The translations under genes were made by a program, and so were the position numbers. A DNA stretch of 64,000 bases from Megamerina dolium. Its lineage: Eukaryota > Arthropoda > Insecta > Diptera > Megamerinidae. Positions 22,037 through 33,963 of the stretch are shown piece after piece. The notes under the pieces were generated by a model. That model was given only the letters and a program-made list of their open reading frames with translations. It had not been told where the DNA came from and made no database searches. Where the stretch lies: contig OY978525.1 in NCBI GenBank assembly GCA_963854835.1, forward strand, positions 92,408,136 through 92,472,135, given 5' to 3'. Within the stretch, counting starts at the first letter, position 1, and each line of letters starts with the position of its first letter.

Positions 22037-22227
22037 AAATCATTATTGTATAAAACACAATTGTTTCAGTTTTTTCCATCAAACAACCGGCTCATATGTT
22101 CACACATGGGAGAAAAATGTTTCCTCGGATCACTAAAAATGCACACACAAATGCATACTAAGATTGCGCCTGTCTTTTACCTCTAATCGGTACTACGTAA
22201 TTTTGATTTGGCACCATCACCTGTGTA

Positions 22228-22351
22228 TGTGATGTCACACTGGTCCAATGGTTGCATTATTCATACGTTTTTCCGCATTGTTTAGATTTTTCTTTTCAAT
22301 TTGTTCGCCATTTTTTCATTTCTCTCGCAGCTTGACCAGTGTTACGTCACA
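22228..22351. mobile_element. MITE-like unit B with TGTGAYGTMACACTGGTC ends
   Basis: Left end tgtgatgtcacactggtc and right end gaccagtgttacgtcaca are imperfect inverted copies (two mismatches in 18). Interior and length (124 bp) match unit A (121 bp), so both belong to one small family with diverged ends. Confidence 0.7.
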
Positions 22352-22679
22352 GCGCTATTAAATCCTCTCTGATAGAGGCAATCTTCTAATTCTATTATTC
22401 TTGCTAAAAAAAGGGATATTTTTGTACTCTTTACGCTAATTTTAGAGCTGGTATCATTGCTTGATTGTATCATTTAAGTATTATCAGGCTACGACATCAT
22501 AGATTCAAAAGTTACCTCTCTCCGCGCTCTACGTTGTGGGTTTCCAAAACGAGTATTGGCAATAATGATTTTAGTAGTATCACAGCTGATTCTGTCAAAT
22601 TTACCGAGAACCGAATAGCGGATGCCGTATTATTTTATATATTATTTTTTGAGTAAAAACAGCAAGCACTTTTATTATT

Positions 22680-22740
22680 TATTTTATTTTACAAACTAAA
22701 ACTTATAATTAAAATTATAAGCCTAGTAATAGGAGCTATA
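22680..22740 (+). repeat. Dispersed repeat, copy 1
   Basis: The string ttttattttacaaactaaa followed by ttataatta..attataagcctagta recurs with few changes at 37448-37510 inside the first intron of Su(var)2-10. It is probably a fragment of an unidentified interspersed element. Confidence 0.6.
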
Positions 22741-23673
22741 TCACTTTATATTGTAAACAGTCAGCATACTACGTCACACAAATACTCTGATAAGCAATTT
22801 GCTGAAAGAGAAAATAACGGACATGCACATGTCATGACCTGATAGTAATTAACACACGAGGCGATTGAACGAGGCAAGAGACTGTATGAAAACACATGAA
22901 AAACCTCTCTATTTGTGCTAAGTAGTCATACACAATCGACAGCTGTTCAAGTAAAGGTATGATTTGTAGTTTGCGGAAAACGTATTTCTAAATACCGCAC
23001 ATATAGTGAAAATCAATATCTCTGTAGGATAATTTTGGAGACAATTGAGTATTTTCTTTTTGGTGCATCTAAAAGTGGTGTGTGTTTATAAGTTGTAAGA
23101 ATGAATTTATTTAAAAAAAAGTAACAATTTTCATTTGCAACATCCGATATATTTACAAGTATATAATAATGATGATAATAATGATTGTGGAAATTCATTG
23201 ACGTCGTTTAACGCTTATCTTCTTATTTTCTATCGGCCGACCTTGAATGTTCTATTGGCGTGCCGATATACTATATTTTGGAGTACAAATAAAATTTTTT
23301 TTAAAAAAAAGTTTGTAAAATTTTGAAATAATAATAATTTAACTCATCTACATATGCACGTATATTTCAGTTTACACGAAATGGTTAATAGGATTTGAAA
23401 GTACATATTTTTGCTTAATTTTACATTTTATGAGCGGTTTTGAATTGTTTGTTGAAGATGACTAATATTGCTAATTAAAATTAACTGTCCCAAACTTCGC
23501 TAACCAGTTTTTAGGGTCACAGTATACATGCTCAATTTGACAGCATTTAGAAATGATTTATCGTATGCCGACAGTAATTTATTACTTTTTTTTTTCAGAT
23601 AGTCAGTGTACAGAATATTTCCAGTATCTACAGCAACAACAAATACAAAAACTATAATAATACATAATATAAA

Positions 23674-25592
23674 ATGCCTACAGTCGAAATAAATCAAATA
23701 AATCATTCGGGCGACAGTGCATTAGATGAACAAGTCTCATTATGGCTTAAATGGGATCGCAATCCCAAAACGCATGCTGAAATTGAAGAGCTTGTGAAGC
23801 AAAATGATTGGGATACATTGCGTAAACGCTTGCTACATCGTCTTACGTTTGGTACCGCTGGTTTGCGTGGTTGCATGCGTGCCGGTTTCGACTCGATGAA
23901 TGATTTAGTCATCGTTCAGACGGCACAAGGCTTGTGCGAATACATATTGGAGCAATTCCCAGATGTCAAAGATCGTGAAGAGCGAGGCCTTGTTTTTGGG
24001 TATGATGGACGTCACAACAGTAAACGTTTTGCCGAATTATCAGCTTGCATATTTGTTCAGCATGGTATAAGGGTGTACCTGTACAGTCGTATGGTTGCCA
24101 CACCCTTTGTACCGTTCGCGATTTCTAAGCATCAATGTCTAGCTGGTGTAATGGTAACAGCATCGCATAATCCCAAAGAGGATAATGGCTATAAAGTGTA
24201 TTGGGCTAATGGTGCACAAATTATCTCACCGCACGATAAAAATATTCAAAAGGCTATATTACGAAATTTGCAACCAAAAGATACTTCATGGAATACGGAG
24301 GCGTTGCGTAATAGCCCATTACTAAAGGATCCCTATGATAAAATGTTTAAATCTTACAACGAAGATTTGCTCGAAACATTGCCTAAGAAATATGTGGACA
24401 CAAATAAGACGAGTGGACTTCGCTTTATTTATACCGCTATGCATGGTATAGGATTTCCCTTTATTGAGGAGGCTTTCCGCATAGCAAATTTACTATCAGT
24501 GATTGCTGTGGAGGAACAAAGAGATCCTGATCCAGAATTTCCCACTGTGAAATTTCCAAATCCGGAAGAGGGCAAAAGTTCTTTGGAATTAGCTATACGA
24601 AAAGCCGAAGCTGAGGGAGTGTCATCAATTTTAGCAAACGATCCAGACGCTGATCGTTTGGCTTATGCCGAAAAAGATTCAAAAACTGGTGCCTGGAAAG
24701 TATGTATTGTCATTGGTAAAACTCATGTATGCTATTGTAACAAAATGGTTGTTTTCTCTAGGTTTTTAATGGTAACGAACTTGGAGCCCTGCTTGGTTGG
24801 TGGGCCCTACAAACATATAAAGAATTACATCCAGATGCTGATCTGAGCGAATGTTACATGCTAGCCAGCACCGTGAGCTCTAAAATACTACGTTCGATGG
24901 GTACTATTGATGGTTATAACTTTGTTGAAACCCTTACCGGTTTCAAGTGGATGGGCAATCGTGCGACAGAACTAATTGCTGACGGCAAGAAAGTTTTATT
25001 CGCCTTTGAGGAAGCTATTGGCTTTATGTTCTCTACCAATGTACTTGATAAAGATGGTGTAAGCTCAGCTTGTCATTTGGCCACCATGGCATCTTACTTG
25101 AATTCAATCGAAGGTATTACACTGACAGAGAAACTAAATCAAATCTATGACCAGTATGGTTATCATTGTACAAACTGCTCATACCTCTTCTGCTATGAAG
25201 CAGCCGTAATTAAGCGAATCTTTGAGCGTTTGCGTAATTATCAAGACAATAAACCAAACACATATCCTACTTCGATCCTCAATGGTGAATTTGCTATATG
25301 TGGAGTGCGTGACCTAACAACAGGCATCGATACGTCACAGCCAGATGGTCGTGCCACGCTCCCGGTTAGTTCGAGTTCACAAATGATTACGTTCACTTTT
25401 GAGAATGGTCTCGTAGTTACGCTACGTACAAGTGGCACCGAACCAAAAATCAAATATTATGCTGAATTGTGTGCGCGGCCAGATGAGAAGAATTGGCAAG
25501 AGTTGCGTGTCAAACTAGATCGTATGGTTGCAGCAATTGTTGAGGAATTTCTACAACCAAAACTAAATAATCTCACAGCCAAATCTGATTAA
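23674..25592 (+). CDS. Pgm2a: Phosphoglucomutase 2 (phosphopentomutase-type)
   Basis: Two exons, 23674-24699 and 24762-25592, joined in phase 0 by a 62-bp intron, encode 618 residues, close to the roughly 610 of animal PGM2. The enzyme interconverts hexose- or pentose-1- and 5/6-phosphates through a phosphoserine; PGM2 prefers ribose/deoxyribose phosphates and feeds nucleoside breakdown products into central metabolism. Signatures in order: FGTAGLRG near residue 60, the active-site loop TASHNPKEDNG with Ser164, the metal loop DPDADR at about 323-328, the sugar loop FEEAIGF, and the phosphate-binding RTSGTEPKIKYY near the C-terminus. All catalytic residues are intact. A weaker in-frame extension past the donor at 24700 is intron read-through. 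Confidence 0.94.
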
Positions 25593-27200
25593 ATATCATG
25601 TATACGCATGTATATATACATCTGTATATGTTTATACACCTCAGGCGACAACATTGTTACATACATTGTTATATACATTGACCATTTGGCAATGTTCGAA
25701 TTTACTATGAATACCTACATACATACTATAATTATTATTATGCGCACATGTGAGGCACTTAAACTATGATTAAGCGAATAGTATCTAAATTTGAAGCTAT
25801 AAGCTAAATAATTTGTATGGACGTACTTTGTCCTCATTGTTTAACTTTATCATTTTTTTGGGAAACGTGTACACGTGCTCGACGAAAAAGAAGACACATT
25901 CCATGTGTGAGTGTATTAAAATGAAATGAGTAGGTAATTTAAATAGATTTTTTTTTTGTATTACGTATGAAAGCGTTAGCAATAATAAGAATTTAATTGT
26001 TATTGTTAGGCGCACATACCCAAACAGCCGACACACAAAAGTATTTGTAAACTTAAACCATTGGATTGTAAGTTTATTTATTATTATTTTAATTATTATT
26101 ACAAATCATTATTAATATTTTTTATCCATTTATGTGTGATATTATTTCAATTGGCAAATAAATATAATCTTGTTCATATCACAAAAAAAAAACTCCTGTT
26201 TAGTTTGTTGTTGAATTTAGGAGGTAATGTACGTTTCATACCAATTGTTTTTCTTGCAACTACATTTTAATTTGAGATTACTGACGCAAAGTTACTTCTT
26301 CAATCAAACAATTCTTCGATAAATACAAAGTGGGCTAAATCTGAAAATATGTTGGATGTGGATCCTATCTGTTGATATAGTTATTGTCGTAATTCTATTG
26401 TTCCAAATGGGAACAAAGGGTTATAATCAATTTATAACCATTCAGACCCCTGTGTGGCGCCAGTTTCTTGAGTGCATTTCCGTGCAAAATTTACACCGCG
26501 CGTTTTTAACTTCAACAATAGTCTTGATGTTTTCTTTTTCTTCGAGTCCCTTGGGAGTTTCAATCGATGACAGAATCTCGAGGAGAAATGGTTCTCGCTA
26601 AATTTTGTTCAACAATTCAGTATTTTGATATTTTGGAGGAATATAAAGAATTCGAATGGTGGCAATGCTATTTTATATTGGTTTTTATCTTTATATCTTC
26701 TCTGGAGCAGCTTTGACTTTGCATTTCTGATATCAAAATATCTTCATATCAAAAGTCTTCTTCAAGTGAAGCCATGGATGTTTGCAAATAAGTTGATGTA
26801 TGTCCATATGTAATTACTTCAGTTGAAAATTAACAATAATGTAACTTTTCAAAAACGAGCCTCTAAGTTAATAGATGAAACATCTACCTAACGGGTGACG
26901 CAATTACCGCTGTATAAGTTGCAGGTGTTGAGAAAATCCATTTATTTTTTCTCTAGACAATTTGCATTCCATGAAAATGTATACATTTGAAATGTAACGA
27001 GCATTGATCGACCAGAACGTGATACAAACAATTATTGCTTAACCCTATTGTAGTACATGAGACTAAATGCTATATATCATTTAGAGTATCATTTTGTTTG
27101 CCAATAAAATTTCATGAGTGACTTAAGATCTACCACATGTGCTGGAAAATCCGGAGAAACTAGAAAATGATCGTGACTCATTGCGAGAGGCTCATCTATC
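25593..27200. other. Pgm2 3' flank and intergenic DNA
   Basis: AT-rich DNA with small frames at 25797 (-), 26061, 26356 and 26625 (+) that have no recognisable domain. The Pgm2 3' UTR must lie at the left end. I see no further gene here. Confidence 0.5.
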
Positions 27201-27263
27201 ACTAGTTTATGTATGAAGTTTCATGACATTTCGTCCATTCAATTGCCAGGTATAGTCGTTTGA

Positions 27264-28130
27264 GTGACAATACTTTGGTCGCGTCTTGATCAAACAGTTT
27301 TTTATGGGAAAACTTGCGATCAATCACTGCAATGGTTGCAGAATTGTTATTCCATATCTGTTGCCTCGAAAGCAATAGTTTATAGGTGGTTTATTGAATT
27401 TAAAATGGGTTTAACAAGCACCGAAGACGAAGCTCGATCTGGAAGGCCAAAAAAGGGTACGAATATGGAAATCGTTAAGCAAATACAAATCGTTAAGAAT
27501 TATCTGAGGCCGTGGGTATTTCGAAAGAACGGGTGGTGCTGACAGTGGTTATTTTGAAAGGATGGAAGGTGCTGACCATCGATCAAAACGTCTATTTCGC
27601 GTTGTTGAAGCGTAATCGAGCAGACTTTTTTCAACGTTTTGTGACGATGGCCTGCAGTAAGCCACGAAAGCCGACAAAATCAACCAATGCACGGCAGGGA
27701 AGGTTTTGGCCTCCGTATTTTAGGATGCACATGGCATAATCTTCATTAATTATCTGCAGAAGGGAAGAACAGACACCGAAGAATATTATACAGCAATATT
27801 GGACATACTGAACGACGAAATAAAGAAATAAACAGCCTCATATGGCGAAAAAAAAAGTTATGTACAAAACCATCACATTAATGCACCGGCTCACATGTTT
27901 TTGAAAGCGATGTCCAAAATGGACCAATTACGATTCTAACTGGTTACTTATCCATCGTATTCTCCAGGCTTAGCTCTAAGCGACTATTATCTGCTCCCAA
28001 ACCATAAGCGCCAGCTCCTGGGAAAGAGTTTCATTTCGATTGAGGAAGTCATCGCGGAAACCGAGCCATATTTCGAAGACTACAAATACTACAGATGGCA
28101 TCGATATGTTGGAAACTCATTTTTCACTTC
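27264..28130 (+). pseudogene. mariner-family transposase relic
   Basis: The first frame (27264-27542) shows a mariner N-terminal helix-turn-helix domain: FYGKTCDQSLQWLQ, ASKAIVYRWFIEFK, then the linker EDEARSGRPKK. After a frameshift, later frames still read as mariner catalytic-domain fragments: LQKGRTDTEEYYTAILDILN, PHMAKKKVMYK, a stretch matching the SPDLAPSDYYLFP region (about 27965-28000), and a decayed ...FHFD..EVIAETE-like segment at about 28025-28070. Multiple frameshifts and stops show it is long dead. I did not find clear terminal inverted repeats. Confidence 0.82.
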
Positions 28131-31100
28131 AGCCCATGTAGTAAACTCTAACTCTGACAAAAGTTTCTCTTTCTTACTGTCTGATAGAAATCAACACAAT
28201 TTCCAAGCATTTATCAACGTATAGTATAGACTATTAGTCAACAGCGGCCACCACCACTTCTTTCACAATTCGTTGTCGTGCAGCATTATATCGATGGTTA
28301 CATCTTTGCATTAGACCGCAGATTTCGTATTTGAAAGAGAGTGGTTCGATCGAAAAGTGATTAGACAAACATGGTAATCTTTGCAAAGAACTAATGATGC
28401 TGTGATTCAACACAAATATCCATCTGACGCCCAAAATATGGAAATGGACTTTAAAGCCAACGACAATTAGCTTCACACTTTGAAACAATGTCTGATGAAA
28501 AATGCTCATTGATGGACAAATCGTTGGATCAAATACCAAACTGTATAACACTAATCTCATTTGATTCGGTCAATGGTCATATCCCTGCGAATGCATGAAC
28601 CTCAATATAAATTCACAAATACAGGAATGCTTCGAAATCGTTTCAATCGCTTGTGACACCGCCATTAAAGTGCCGTTACGTTGCAGTTTTTATTGCTGCC
28701 GACGACCTCGAGTTTTAGCGCAGTTCATTGTATTACATTTTAATAAATATTGTGTAAATAAACAAACACAAATGTGCTGTACCATTAAGCGTCGTTTCAA
28801 TAAAGGTTAAAATTCGCCAAAAAGTGTTAACACATTGGTTCAAATGGATCAAAAAACTACCCTTATAAGCTATAAATGTAGCGAGTTGGAATAGTTTGTA
28901 CTTACATATGTACATATATAACATCTTTTATGTTGTATTTGCAATATCTAAACATTTTCATTATATTGAGGAGTATGCATTTTCTTTTTTTTTAGAAAAG
29001 GTTTGCAATTAGACCCAGTAATGAGCATAGATTGGTTGTAAAAAATACTCAAGCCAAAGCAAACATTCCAGGGATTTCATAATGATCAATTTAAATAGTT
29101 TTGATCCTAGATTCAGAGAAATCAGTGATCAAGTGTAGGGTCAGAAGACTGCCCCACTGATCCGAAATGGGTTAATTAGAATCAGAGAAATCATAAATTA
29201 TGTTTTTAAAAATATATTGTATATATAAATCCATATTTTTTTTATTCTTGACCCACACACACAATACAACCGATAAATTTTGAAGCATTTCTGAAGGGTT
29301 AAATACTTCATGTACATATTTACATAACTGGATACAAATTAGTAAAAGCATCGTGTTGAGCATTCTAAAGTTGATTTATTATTTGTTTATTTTATCATTG
29401 TAAAATGGAATAAATTTCAACTCATTAGACCGTGATTAATTTAGTAATTAAGTTACACTTTTTATCCATACCCTATGAAATGGAAAAAAATCAAACAATC
29501 ATTAAAGCTGTAATTAAATTAGGCAATTTATTTATATATGTTTGTGTAAAGTACTTTGAAAAAAAAAAAAGTATTATTATTACGAACAAAATTTAACTTT
29601 CTATTCTATGTATGCTTCCATTAAGTATATGTACTTGCATAGTAATTAATGCTATACATATGAATGTGGATAGTATGATAGTATCAGTTGAACTTATGAG
29701 CTAACATTACATAGACATGTGTACACATACATATGATGAATGTGTTGCAATATAAAAAAAATTGTTTAAAAATCTTATAATTTAAATTGTTATAGGTTGT
29801 ATTATAGTAGTTGTAGAAAAATTAAACAAAAAACCTTATACAAAAATTATAAATTAATTAGCTAATATTTAAAAACATACAATTAAAATATCATTTACTT
29901 ATTTATATGCTACATGTATTGTATAAATGCATCATCATGTTATTTTCGATTTAATTCTTTTTTGTTTATAATTTATAAATGTTCTCTTGGCATTTCTATA
30001 TAGACATACTACCATATATACATGTATAATGTATAAATGTGTCTAAAATTGTATGTAGTTACAACAGTCTCCAATGGTGTTTAATTGTCATTGTTTACTT
30101 GAGTTTGAATTTATCGAGTTTCAAAGTTTTCATGTACATTGTACACTTAAGAGTTATTGAGTTATAACAACATTAGATGTATGTAGTATGTAGGTATTTT
30201 GTTTCTGTAGTGTATATGTAGTGTTATGCATTTTATTATTGTTTTATATAATAGGATTTTCTTTTTTGTGTATATCGTGTAAACGATGAAAAGGAAACTT
30301 GTTTCATGCTTAAAATATAGATAGGGGGCGAGTTGGTAATACATATAAATGAAAAACGAATATAAATACTTAAATTCAACTATCGCTCCATGAATTCTTC
30401 TCGACAGTTGCTTTAATGTGGATCCAAATAACCATTCACATTCCATGGTAAGTACATGATTCAATAGAAGTGTGCTAGCTGAATTATCTGATCATTTGAT
30501 ACTTAGTATGACGGTGTAAGTGTAAACCATACAATATACACGAGGTTATACTTGTAATCTCATGCCTCTAGCCGATACTTATCCTTCGCATACATGCTCA
30601 TCAGAATCAGAAGAGCGATAAATTTGTCCTAAAAATTTTTTCTTTCAGTCCAGAAAGTTGCCTCTTTGCAAATTTTCTTATAGAGTATTTAGTTATTTTG
30701 TGATTTCTTTCTCTTTGTACATGCTTATAAAATACTGTAAAACATTGTATAAGTATATATGTATGATACGTTTAAAACTGTTCTCTAAAAATGTGTTCTT
30801 TTGCGATTTTCGTCACAACTTACATTTACTCACATAAGTGATGAAAATAAAAATTAAGAGTATTTTGCATTCCCAACGTATTGGATTGCTGTGTTTGAAA
30901 TGCAGGCAAAATAAGTATGTCTGTTTGTTAATGTATTAATTATTTGATATGTGTATGTGGTAAGTAAGTAGGATTCACTGGAATTGAGCATTTCTCTAAA
31001 TCTTCCTATTCAGAGAAAATATGTATTTATGTACTATGTATGATATATGCAAGTGGTATGCACGTTGAACGCACAGTATAATGCAGTACTAGTAATAGAT

Positions 31101-31232
31101 CTTTTCGAAACGTATTCATGTATTTTTGTAGTAGGTGTGCAATGCCACTACACGGGTCTACACGAAACCATGCAGATATGAGGATTGTGTTGCATTACTG
31201 TGTGTTGGTGTTGGTGTCATTGTCGTCTGTTG
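28131..31232. other. AT-rich region between mariner relic and Vang; probable Vang 3' UTR at right end
   Basis: Mostly AT-rich sequence with short frames. The best is 28234-28560 (-), 108 codons with no known motif and frames on both sides broken by stops. It might be a decayed gene fragment but cannot be supported as a CDS. The DNA just below 31233 is downstream of Vang on its strand and should include its 3' UTR. Confidence 0.5.
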
Positions 31233-33094
31233 TCATACAGATGTTTCAGAGTTCAATTTCAGCACAAATTTATTACTCTTTGGATCGACCACCTCTTCGG
31301 CGATATTGAAATGTGGCAGTTTGTAAATGGACACCAACAGTGAGACGTCGTTTTGTATTAACTGAAATGTGCATTCGTTCGTTATGGGACGCGATACGAG
31401 TTCATCGCATATTAGTGACCACGACTGCACCCAACGTCGTTCTTTTTCGCTTTGCAATACGGGCGATTCTGTCAGATAGGGTTCGAGAAATGCACGTGGT
31501 GACAAATCGTGTTTGAGACAGTGAGCTAAATGCTTTAAAATACTCTCGAATGTATGACGTGGCTGTTGTCGCGTAACACGTAAGTATTTTTGCAATGCAC
31601 GCGCCATCGATGGGAAAACAGCTTGTGCTGCTTCCTGTGGATCAAGCGGCACAGCTGGTGCTGGTTCATTGTGAATACGCTTGATATGCGTAAAAGCTTC
31701 TTCGGCAGCTGTTATTAAACGAGCGCGCCTCTTTTTCACACGCCGTTCGTACTCGTGTTCCTCGTAGAAGCGCTCATTATGTGAGGAATCACGTCGTCGA
31801 GCATTTGCCGCTAACACGGCACGACTCTGACTTTGCTGTTGTGCATTACTCACACCATCGACTTCGTAGTACTTGAAACTGGTCGATATTTTGTTGCGTT
31901 GTGACTTTGAAATCGGTATACGTTCGAGGTATGGATTGAACACGGGAAAATTTACATAATACCGTTGCAATACCCACACAGCGGCACGTTGGATACTCAA
32001 TTGGCCAATGGTATACGATTGAGACACTCCATCTGGCGAGCGTATAATCTTTACATAGTACATTGGCTGATTGTGACGCAATTCCAACAACACCACAGCT
32101 ATGTAATGTATAAATAGTAGTGTATCAACAAGATTTGTAGCGTAGGCAACAAGTGATTTATAATCCACAGCATCACCGCCGGTTTCCACCACAATTTTTG
32201 CGCCATTTGTGACCTGGAATTGTGAGAGTTTAACGTGATTAAATCAAGACCATAACCGTACATTATGAGCGACTTACCTGCACGATGTAAAAAAGCCAAT
32301 AAGCAAATGAGCTAATAGTTACAAGTAACATCACTATTGCGCGATATAGGAAAATTCTTGGCATAGTTGCTGGAGGTCGTCGTATGAAAAGTGCCCACAA
32401 GCCTATGGCTAGTAACAACAAACGTGCTGTTAGCGACACTAGTAGACCTTTGCATTCACTACTACAAGCCAGTAATTGTGTGCGTACAGTCTGCGTTAGT
32501 TCGGGATGGTCGAAAGCGGATGGAAAAAATCCCATGCGTGGCATCACAACCATTGCTATAGGAGAGAAAAATGAGACGAAACCGAGTAGCAGCGAAAAGG
32601 CAGATTCCATATAGCGACGACAAGCAAATCCAAAACTGGTGTCATTCTCACGATGCCATGCATTATTAATATCCTCCATTGATATACTTTGCTCTGAAGT
32701 ATTGCCTGTAACAGCTGTAGTGTTCTCACCCCAATTTTCATCTTGTGGCAAAATTTGCACTTCAATTATCTCCTGGCCATCGCGATTTTCTTCACCTACA
32801 AAGAATTGATCTTTCAAGTACATACAACAACAAATAACTATGCAGTAGCATTTACGCACCTGTCATATTAACACTTGTCTGAAATGGTGCCATATCACAG
32901 CGTTGTCCGCTTTTGCCGGATTTCGAATGCGTACTACGATGTGAATGTCGTGTGCGATCGCGATGATACCCGTTATTTACGGAACCACTACCACTGCCAC
33001 CACCACCCCCCACTGCACTTCCACTATTATTGTTGTGATTGCGTGAACGCCGTGACCGTCCGCTATGCTCCGATTTCACGGATTCGTTTTCCAT
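31233..33094 (-). CDS. Vang: Van Gogh / strabismus, planar cell polarity membrane protein
   Basis: Three exons, 33094-32860, 32810-32278 and 32213-31233, join with restored codons to give 582 residues, essentially the known length. Vang is a core Frizzled-pathway planar polarity protein at apical junctions, recruiting Prickle on one cell side. The N-terminus is Ser/Arg/Gly-rich with the conserved phosphorylation-rich HSHRSTHSKSGK segment. Four membrane spans lie at about residues 145-170, 190-215, 230-256 and 270-295. The cytoplasmic C-terminal half ends in ETSV, the class I PDZ-binding motif used for Scribble or Dishevelled contacts. MENES at 33094 is preferred over the upstream in-frame ATG at 33106. 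It is divergent from Phax, whose start is 870 bp away. Confidence 0.96.
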
Positions 33095-33963
33095 TTCAAC
33101 AATCAACCGTCCGTCAATTAAATCTTATGGGCGTGTCACTTTCTATGCCCGTTTTCGATTTTATGTACTATGGTGTTATTTACTCTTCTTCAGGAAATGA
33201 TATCAAGTTGACTTTTTCTGTTTTTTTACACAAGGGAATTAATGTAGAGGGTGGGCGTGTGAATTTTCTCAGACGTCTCGTTCCACTCCAACAAGTCTCA
33301 ATCAAGTTTTGACTTCTTTTCACGCATATTATCATCAAAAATGAACTTTATAATCACTAAATAATACCATTTCACTTATTTAATTTATACTTCATTTTCA
33401 TTTTTATTTACATTATCAAAGAATTGCAGCAAAATCCTTTCATTGAATTGAAAAATGCCATTGTAATGAAAAGAATTTCGCGTCCTCTTCTTCTTATTCA
33501 AATTAGAATGTAATTCACAATCAAAACATGCAAAATTTTATTTACTCACTGCAGGGTTGCTAAGTTAATTTAAGCACAATTTTTTCTTTTGCGTAAACTA
33601 ATTAATAATAGATTTGTTGCAAATAAATTTAAAATTAGTGTTAGATAAATGAGATAGATACCACGCTAAATTTTATAATGTAATAATTAAGGAGATTAAA
33701 ATAATGTATAATTTTATTCTGAACTAAATTGGCGGTCATTGCTCTTTTTTACATTTCGTCTTTTGCGTTTGTCAAATTGACGTTTGCATACAATTTCAAT
33801 AAAAAAGAGGAAGCAATTTCTCCGCACTCGTCGCGCAGCTTTTTTTTTTCGTTGATCCAAAGAACTTGCACTGCATTTATGCATTTTCACTTTTATGTCA
33901 ACCAAGGCAAGAACAATTTGGAACATTTAATATAAATCCTATAAGTTGTCAGTGCTGCCCAAA
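33095..33963. promoter_or_regulatory. Shared 5' region of divergent Vang and Phax
   Basis: The 869 bp between the two start codons must contain the 5' UTRs and promoters of both genes. No clear TATA box was assigned. Open frames in this interval (for example 32875-33312 on +) are antisense shadows of Vang exon 1 or AT-driven. Confidence 0.5.

Larger units (their letters stand above)
20571..23673. other. Gene-free region rich in small mobile-element remnants
   Basis: It holds a decayed solo LTR (21159-21356), two MITE-like units (21916-22036 and 22228-22351) and a dispersed repeat at 22680-22740. The short frames at 20984, 22465, 23013, 23135 and 23500 are AT-driven and lack motifs. The proximal 5' part of Pgm2 lies at the right end. 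Confidence 0.6.
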
